Assembly: GCF_037126465.1 (NCBI RefSeq)
Contig: NC_088202.1
Span: forward strand, 124,014,123-124,078,122
DNA length: 64,000 nucleotides
Reading direction: 5' to 3'
From: Ornithodoros turicata
Lineage: Eukaryota > Arthropoda > Arachnida > Ixodida > Argasidae
Shown here: positions 31,701-40,700 of the stretch, in pieces
Numbering within the stretch: the stretch's first letter is position 1
Layout: every line of letters begins with the position of its first letter
Translations under genes and position numbers: made by a program
The notes under the pieces: model-generated
What the model saw: the letters and a program-made list of their open reading frames with translations, nothing else
Databases searched by the model: none
Told to the model about the DNA's origin: nothing

Positions 31701-34700
31701 ATTGAAGCGGGGTTCCGGCAACATGGAGAGGGTAGCTGGTGAAGGGCCGCCGAGTAAACGCCATGGCGGCTGTCCTGCTAGAGGATACACGGAGTCCTCG
31801 GTCGGCAAGGTAGACGTGGTGGTGTTGAGAGCGCCTTGTAAGCGTTGTTGAATGGCGTCCCGTCGGACTCCGGATGTCCATATGCAGATGTCGTCGGCAT
31901 AGATTGTGATGCGGATATGCTCAGAGAGGCACGCCGGGAGTGATGCCATAATCAGATTGAACAGCAGCGGACTCAGTACACTACCTTGTGGCACTCCACG
32001 GGAGACGGGAAAAGCTGGCGTATCTCCTGATGCAGTACGGACGAACAGCGTCCGGCCGGACAGAAAGTCACGGACCCAAGAAACCATTCGAGCTCCTACT
32101 CCCGACTCTTGCAGGGTAGCAATAACGGCACTATGGAGAACGCTATCATACGCCTTCGTGACATCCAAAAAGACGGCAACAGTAAAACGTGCTTCCGACT
32201 GTTCTTTTTGGACACTGGATACCAGGTCGATCACGTTGTCGATGGACGACCTCCCTTGTCTGAACCCTGCCATGGCCTCGAGGAAGTACCTCACAGTTTC
32301 AAAGCACCAGGTTAGCCGCGAGTGTACCATGCGCTCCATTGTCTTCGCCACGCAGCTGGTGAGTGCAATCGGCCGAAAGGAATCGATGTCATGGGGCGAT
32401 TTTCCAGGTTTTAAAATGGGGACCACCATTGCCGACTTCCATTCTGCGGGAACAACACCGGCGCGCCACGACTCATTAATGAGCCGCAAGAGCAGCTGGC
32501 GTCCGCGGAGGGGTAGGTTGCGAAGGGTCTTGTATGTCACTAGGTCTGCCCCAGGAGAGGTGTGCACTGGTGACTGTCTTAAGGCCGACTCTAGCTCCAT
32601 GGAAGAGAATGGGTGGCTTAAGGAAGGCTCCATTGGCGGATCAGGAACAACTGGGATATCGCAGGCTGACGTAAGGTCGACAGTGGGTGATGAGGTCAGC
32701 CTACTGCAATAGTCTTCCGCAAGCTCCATCTCCGAACGACCTGTGGCTAAGGATAGCGACCGGAACGGATCACGCTGAGTAACCGGCTCGGTTAGACCCT
32801 TCATCACCGCCCATACTCGGGAGAGAGGTGTGCGTGGCGACAGCGACGATGCAAAGCTTCTCCAGTGGTTCCTGGGTAGTTTGCGAAGGTGCCTATCGAC
32901 GGCTTTCTGCACCCGTTGAGCTTCACGTTTGTCATCAGGGAGGCGGGTTCGACGAGCGCGCCTTTCCGCTCTCCGGCTTGTCGCACGCAGGCGCGCGTAC
33001 TCCGCATCAACGGCCGCGAACTTCGTCGGGAGGCGAACGACGCTTGTGCAAGCGCGCGTGGCGCCGACCACAGCACGGCAGAAGTCTTGATGGTTGGCGC
33101 GCTGGAGCACGGAGTCCGTGAGGGCGGATTCAACAGCAGCCCTATAACGGTGCCAGTTCGTCGACCTGGCGGTACGCCTGAGTTGGGTCCCAGGAGCTCC
33201 ACGGATGTTGATCAACAGCGGCAAGTGATCACTCCCCAGCGTGTCAGCATCAACTTGCCATGTGAACTGCCGGGCAATCGAGGCGGATACAACCGTGAGG
33301 TCCAGGCATGACGAGACAGAAGACGACGGTACAAACGTTGGAGAACCGTCGTTAAGGAGATGGAGGTCTCGTTCTTCAAACAGCGCTGCAAGGCGTTCCC
33401 CTCGCGAGTCAGAGCGTGTACTACCCCAGGTGACATGGTGCGCGTTAAAGTCCCCACACAGTACATATGGAGGCGGGAGGCGGTCTAGAATGCACCCTAA
33501 GTCGTTCACATCATAGGAGACGGCTGGGGGCAGATACACAGAAACAACGGTGAGGTCGGTAGTGCCCATCCGAACCGAGCAGCAGGCGTATTCCCCTCCA
33601 TCGGTTAGCCCAATGTCCCTGCTCAGAGAGGGTGTGTCCGACCTAACAAGAACAGCTGCTCGACTCTTGGCACCTCTGGGCTTGGAGGCGAAGGTGATAT
33701 AGTTGGAGAGGCGGAAGTCATCACGGATTCCGCACTCCGATATGCACATGAGAGGGAATTTGTGCCTCCAGGAAAATTGACGGAAATCAGATAGCTTCGA
33801 CTGCAGGCTTCTCGCGTTCCACTGAAAAATCGTTGTCGTTTGGTACTGCACTGCCATGCTGCCAGTGGCGGAGCGGTAAGGGCGCCCAGCTGATCTTAGC
33901 GGCTGCTACGCTTAGGGCCGGATAATAAGGTGGGAGCGATGGCGTTCTCGAGCTGTAGGATGGATCTAATTTCAGCAAGTGCCTTCCACTCAGGACAAGC
34001 GGCGACGATGGCTTTTAATGCCGCGAAGAGTAGCCTGATCACCACGACCTGCATGTCTCCAGGGTCGTCGTTCGCTCGGATCGGTGATGGCCGGCGGGCC
34101 TTCTGAGAGTGGGTCGGCAGCGGGTCGCCACTGGCCTCAACATGCGTTGGCAGAGCATCGCGAGGGTGGGGCAGGGGGGGGGGGAAGTCACTGTCGCTCA
34201 ATGGAGGGGGCCCACCAGCCTCATTGCTAGAGGCAGCACGGTGTCGTGACTGCAGTCTTCGCCGCCGCCGCCGTCTGCGGTGCTCGCGGCGTTCCTCTTT
34301 CTGGACCTTCACCTTTGCCTCCTGGTAACTGCTATTGGAGCGCGAACGCTCCCTTGCAAATCGCCGCTGCTGTTTCCGCTTGGGGCAGTCGGTGGATGTT
34401 GCTAGATGATTGCCCTGGCAATTCGCGCATAGGGGGTCGTCTTGCGGGCATGTAGAACCGTCATGAGACGTTCCACAGTTTGCGCAGACCTTCTTCCGGA
34501 GGCAGCACGCAGCAACATGCCCATGTCTCAGGCAGTTGTGGCATTGCGGTGCGTACGGTAGGTAGTGCTTAACTCTCATCGTGAGGAGATGAAGACTGAT
34601 CTCTCGCGGCTTGAGAGTCCCGAGGAATGTGAGCCTCACAGCACCGGCATCCCTCTTTATTCGCCTCGCCGCAATGACCGGGGCGTCAGACCGGATCGCC

Positions 34701-37700
34701 AGCCTTATCTGGTCGTCGGACAGTGAGGTGTCGACACCGGTGATAACGCCATAGCACGAATCAGCCGGGCGCGGTTCATACGCACGGACAGGGATCGAGC
34801 AGATCCTCTCGAGTCCCAAGAGAGAGCCTTTGGCAAGCGGGGAAACGGCTTCCACCGCGATGATGTTCTTCGCATAGTTCGGTCGTATTTCTTTAATTTT
34901 TCCCGGTTGCTCAGACGTAAGGAACTCGGAGAGCCTCAGGTGATTCAGCCTGGCAAGGCTCACAGTCGGGTCCCGTGGAGCAAAGATCACCGTACTTCCC
35001 TCAGGCGGGGCAAGCCGCGCCGAGTTCAGACGGGCGGTCTTCCGCGCCCTTTTGCGGACTTCCTCGAACGGTTGGTCATCATCGTCGTCCGAAGACGTGA
35101 CCATGGCGTTGTCGCTTAGTCGCTTTCGGAGGATGATCGTGCTGCTACTGGAACAGTCAGTGTCACTACCGCCGCTGCAGTTGCTGCGAACACTCTCCAT
35201 TCCCGGGGGAGATGCACAGGCCGTCCCGCGCCTTGCAGCGAGGCAGGGCCTGCTGAAAGCCAGGCCTGGATGAGATCAAGCAGGAACAGAAAAAGAGAGA
35301 AGCGAAAGAATTGACAGAAAAATTACGGAGCAGGAAAGCGCACGTCAGAACCACTAAATAGGGGTACAGAGTATTGCATTCCTTTTCCGCGCCGCATCCG
35401 CCGATCGGTGTCCGCGATTGGGCCGAGCGTGTCACGTGGTTTCTCCTTACAAGAACTTGCCGTCCATATTGCGTCACCTCCATCCAAAACCGGTTTCCTT
35501 GGTTCCGATATGGCTCGACTGTGCGTTGTTCTACACCGGAGAAGGGGGAGATTGGCGTCCCATTGCTAGGCGACGCAGCCGCGCATGACTCAAGATAGCG
35601 GGCTCGCTTGCCGGCGTGGCTCAGTGTCGCTACCCCGCTCCCTATTTAGTGGCTCTAAATCGGCGCAGGACGAACAATCCCCGTGAAGAACATGCCGCTA
35701 CACCACCCGCCAGGCAAACTTCTCCGTAATAACTCGCCAACAGAGGTGGGCACCCTCACGAGGGCGTGCGAGGGTGAGGGTTTCCTCACCTCACGATATT
35801 TGAGGTGAGGTGAGGGCCAGTTTTTCTGGTGATGTTTGAGATGAGGTGAGGAAAATCTTTTTTTAAAATTTTTGAGGTGAGGTGAGGTGAGGAAAACTTT
35901 ATGAACGCGCACTTTATGAAAACTTTTTCCGCGCGTACACGGGATATATTTCCTTCTTTTTGCAGCTTGCGTCTCTCACCTGGGCGGGGACTGTCCTCCT
36001 CTCTCACCGGTGATACGTGCAACTGTTACGTGTAATAACAATCATTCCAGGAAGCGTTCTCTGTGATTGATTAGGCAAAATCTGCCACCTAAAAAAAAAA
36101 ACGTTATATTGATTAAGCAATTTCACGAGTTCATTGGCAGTCACTCAAAGCCAACGCGACTTTACTGATGAAGATTCTTCAATCCCTGCGAACGTCCCAT
36201 CGAATACACAAATAGCTTGAGAAAATTGAGGTGAGGTGAGGAAAAGTATCAAAAACTCCTTGGAGGTGAGGTGAGGGAAAATTTCAAACCATTTTTTGAG
36301 GTGAGGTGAAAAAAAATTTCAAAAAATTTTTGAGGTGAGGTGAGGTGAGGAAAAATTTGCAAAACAGTTTTGAGGTGAAATAAGGAAAAAATTTCAAAAC
36401 ATTTTTGAGGTGAGGTGAGGTGAGGAAAATTTTTCTCCCAGAAAATTGAGGTGAGGGCGAGGCTCGTGAGGACAAACGCCCACCTCTGCTCGCCAACAAC
36501 CGACCAATCATCTTCTAGGTGGCCCGTGCGTCTGCGGTCAGCGCCGCTTCTCCATCTGTAACAAACATTTTCAATTTCAATTGTATGTGAAAGCTTGTAA
36601 AGATGGTGGTACTCCTCTACGTGGGTCAATCGACGATGACGGTATGTCCAGGAGCACCGGATGTGCTCGGGAGCTTTCGTAGCCCGTGGCTTCGTTCCAG
36701 GGACTGTGTGCATAGAACTCGCTGCTGCCTTGGTACGCATCACCATCGTCCACGGGCCGTTGTATCCCCCCCCCCCTCCCCATACGAGGACCGGTGCTTG
36801 CGGTTGAGGTCTGCGTCGACACCACGGAGAGGAGAATGAGACGTTGTAGTGAACGAGGCAATTAAACATGGAAGGACAGAGACAACACAAGCCTCACAAC
36901 GTCTAGTTGCATACTTTCGTTTTCGGAAGAAGCTCTTTCGCTACGGGAGAAGGATGCCGTCTGTCATGAGTGTGTTCGTCTGTGTGAATGTGGAAGTGAC
37001 TGGCAAGTATATAAGATTCTAGCGTGGCGCGGTATATGGGAAGAGAGGGTAGCTAGCATGGCGAAGTTGGTAGCATTTCTGACCGGCAGTCAGAGGCCGT
37101 GAGTTCGAACCCCACTGCTGGTGCCTTTTTTTTCAACTGCCAACATTCAGTGCAAGAGGTGACTGAGGACGTCACGGGGATAAGGCATGGCACACCGCTT
37201 GCAGTTGTGGTAGTGAATGCAGCAGCATGATGGCATGGACACATATGCTCTGATCCAGGTGGGTTCCAGTGAAGAGGAGAAACAGTGTCGGCGAAGGGCG
37301 ATCGAGTTGGAGAACAGTACGTGATCGGTGAGAATAGACCCCTGGGACAGGGAGGACCATCTCGGAGCATGCGTATAGCGGCCGGCAAGAGGGATCACTA
37401 TGGTCTCCCTGCGGGTTCCCCGGTAGATCGGTGGTGCCGGTGCAACCTGTTCATCAGGGGGTGATTGGCTGCTGATTGAGATGACCAAGCCGGAAGGTAG
37501 AGCGGGCTGGATTTCTGAACCCCTGGCCTAGGCGGGGCGTGGAGCTGCAACCGGTACGAGGTGGGTTGGTGGGCCCCATGAGACGCCGTATCGTGAATGC
37601 CTATAGCGTAGGGCTTGGTCACCTAGCTTGTCCTTCGAGGAATAGGGACCGTACTTCCAGCAGTGGATTCGAATTGGTTCGTGGGTAGTCTCTGGAAGTT

Positions 37701-40700
37701 TGGGGAGGAGTAAGGCCGAATTCTGTACCGGACTGTGGTGCCCGCCGTCCGGCTAACCAAATATAGAAGTGCTGTAGTCTCTCTTTGAATGAGTCCCGAT
37801 TGACGATGATGCAGAGCCCTCTTGAGGACCGGATGTAGTGAGGAGCTTCTCAGTCCGCTGTCTCACTCCAGGACTGCGTCGATAAGACTTACAGTTGTTG
37901 CCTTGGCGCGAAGCAATAGTGGCTCATTTTCGTCGCCCCCCGGCCGCTACGAGCTCATCGCGTCTCGACGGCGTTGCAGCAGGATCGCGCAACGCCCTCT
38001 CAGTTTTTGCCGATTTTTAGATGTATTTTCTCAAGTTTAATTACACAGTCACAAGGCAAAATCCAGGGAAAATATCTTTATCGATTCCATAGGCTCGTTG
38101 CACGTTGTTTGCATTCTAGACGGCTCGATGAATTCAGCAGGGTTTTTAATAGTCCTAAATGTCATTTCATTCATTATCGTTTGGTAGTCACCTTTATCCC
38201 GCGAAGGATTCGGTGTTACAGCTTCCAAGAGGCGAATAGCCGGTTTTGGGGCAACATCTCGACAGTCTACACTCGTGGGACCCCTATTGGCACTGCAGCA
38301 TCGTTTTTGCCCCATAGAATTATTTCCTTATGACGAAATCGAAAGTGCAGGATGAGACAAAACTAAGGTAGTTCAGCACTTAGGCGAGTTTTACTGTTCT
38401 GTTTCCTTTTTTGTACTGTCTGTTTCGCTCCTGTAACCGTATATGAACACAGCTATCTTAATTCCTGTGCAGGTATGCTGCGAGACACCGAAACTACTGG
38501 AAAAACCAAAACCTCACACACGAGCCGTTCGCTCTCATTTTCGGGCCATTTCTTAAGCTATTTTACACAGTAAGTTTCATAGTACCAACTCCAGAGAAAC
38601 TCGAGTCTGCAACACGCACATGCAGATTGTATTACCGTGCGACAAATGGGTTGTGTGATGTACATTGACGCTATTACTCTTGAATCTCCTTTGCAGACGT
38701 TTTTTGCACTTGACCAAGAACGATATCAGAAATATGGAAAAGTGTTCGGGTACGTGATGTGCAAGTGACCTCAGCACTATATATGTCCAAGTGCATTGGA
38801 TTTCTGTTGGCGACAAATCTTCGATATACCTCCACAGAATCTACGAAGGTGGAAAGCCAACACTGTTCGTCGCCGACCCCGAGATCATTAAGAAGGTCCT
38901 GGTGAAAGATTTTGCATCGCTTCCAAACAGGAGGGTAAGGGTAACGTTACACTCGCATATAAAATGTATATGTTTAGTAAAGTAACATGTTAATAACGTG
39001 TTAGTAATGTTAGTAACATGTTAGTAATTAACTTCTAGGCGACATTTCCTTTCCTTGAGCATCAGAACACACGAGGACCAGACACACGAAAGGGCAGACT
39101 CAAAACCAGCATAATTAAGTATTTATTCGACAAGAAACACTTTTAGCGCAGAAAAGGAGATTAACCAAACGCGTCAAATTGAACGGCTTGTAATTATATG
39201 TGTTGGTCAAATGCAGCCAGCCATGGGTGACGATAAGAGTGCTCGATGGAGTGGGTCTCCCTAGCATATAGGATGACAAAATATGCGTATGTTGGAGTTT
39301 TTCAGCACAATGTGATCAATGGCGCTATTTATTTATGCGCGTAATTTGCGCTTACCTTCAGAATACACGCTACTCACCTTAGTGCTTCCCTTTCTCACAC
39401 GGCTCCATTCTGTTAATCTCCCACAGCTCGTGACCTTCCAGGACTCTTTATTGGACAGCATGATGAGCATTGTTTCAGTGGAACGATGGCGCAGAATTCG
39501 TCCTGCAGTGAGCCCTGCCTTCTCAACTGGAAAGCTGAAAAGGGTACGCGTCTGTTTCAAAGCCATGACCAATGCAATGCTGACTGTCCCAGTATTTACA
39601 AAAACTTACTTTCTTCGAATACATATATTGTGTTACAGATGACCGCACTCATTGAAGACTGCGCAAGAGTCACGCGGGAGCATTTGCAAAAGGCAGCGGA
39701 GAAGAACGATAATATTGACGCAAAGCAGTTAGTATCTTATATTAATTGCCGACGAGCCATGCTGACGAATTTAGCTTTGAGCTACTACGAAACTTTCTAG
39801 GTTTTTCGGAAATTTTTCGTTAGACACCATTGCAAGATGTGCATTTGGAACGAACCTGGATTCTTATTCCGATCAGACGAACGCGTTCGTGTCAAAGGCA
39901 AGAGAAGCCTTTGGACAAGATCTGAACCTGAGGTTTATATTGTTCTGTAAGTCACCTCCAATTCTTCTCTTGATGTAAGTGACGTTCCAGTTTCGAATTG
40001 TAATTGTTGTTGTGATGTTTACTCATCCCATAAATGTTTTTTTTATTCACTCTCCTTACAGTTCTGTTTCCTGGACTATTTAAACTTCTGAAAATTAAAC
40101 CATTCAATTCGGATGTGTTCCAGTTCTTCAAGTCACTTTCAGTGAATATTATAAAACAGAGGCAGGAAAAGGACAATGTAAGCCACCTATCCGCGAACTG
40201 ACTTTCATTTAATTTCAAGGCGTTAGCCTCATGAGTTACCCTGTATTCTACTTTTCTTGTTCGAGTTTCTGGATTGGCTTGCTGTGGGAACTAAATTGCA
40301 CAGTGCACTTGGCATTACCCATGACTGCCTCGCCATTCTTACAGCGCAAGGAAGATTTTCTGCAACTAATGATGGATGCTCAAGAAGGGAACCTTGCAGC
40401 CCCAATAGAAAACACAAAAACCCGTGAAGACGAACTTTACAACTTGGGTGACGATGAGAAGACCGTCCAGTTTTCTTCAGACAAAAGTATGTGCTCGCTC
40501 GGAATCTCGCGTCTTGCTCTTCATTCGCACAAATGAAGTTGTACTGCCAATACGGACGGACAGAAACCTATAATGTATTCGTTTGTGGGTCTTCCTTCAT
40601 GTCAGCTGTCACAGAGGATGAAGCTATGGCACAGTGCGTGCTGTTCTTCCTCGCTGGCCAAGACACAACTTCGTCTGTTCTTTCATTCACTGTTTACCTA

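Larger units (their letters stand above)
31172..35351 (-). mobile_element. LINE with two ORFs (I-clade-like), 4,180 bp, inside a MITE
   Basis: Bounded by a 13-bp target duplication CACTAAATAGGGG at 31159-31171 and 35352-35364. On the minus strand the order is a 151-bp 5' UTR, ORF1 (35200-33896), ORF2 (33857-31339 with one frameshift), and a 3' UTR ending AATAAACTTATATATA plus a C-run. ORF2 stops soon after the RT thumb; RNase H and the C-terminal domain found in other copies here are missing, although the 3' UTR (AGCAAGCCGACA...TCTGGCTGACCT) is kept. This points to an internal deletion. The 5' end is probably complete. Confidence 0.88.
31153..35657. mobile_element. TAGAGTCA-family MITE split by a LINE
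   Basis: Left end TAGAGTCACTAAATAGGGG at 31153 and right end CCCTATTTAGTGGCTCTA ending 35657. Flanks AATCGGTT (31145-31152) and AATCGGCG (35658-35665) fit an 8-bp duplication with two changes. Removing the LINE and one copy of its own duplication leaves a MITE of about 312 bp, the size of the relatives at 6970 and 46407. It sits in the SINE/LINE-like block that is uninterrupted near 16600. Confidence 0.82.

Noticed and set aside
31906..32712. Plus-strand open frame of 268 codons
   Set aside because: It lies antisense to the LINE reverse transcriptase, has no recognisable domain, and is explained by the coding bias of ORF2.
36249..36890. Long minus-strand open frame (213 codons) rich in FSSPHLTSK repeats
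   Set aside because: It is a reading of the GAGGTGAGG repeat inside a hAT-like element; repetitive, with no domain, and crosses the element border.
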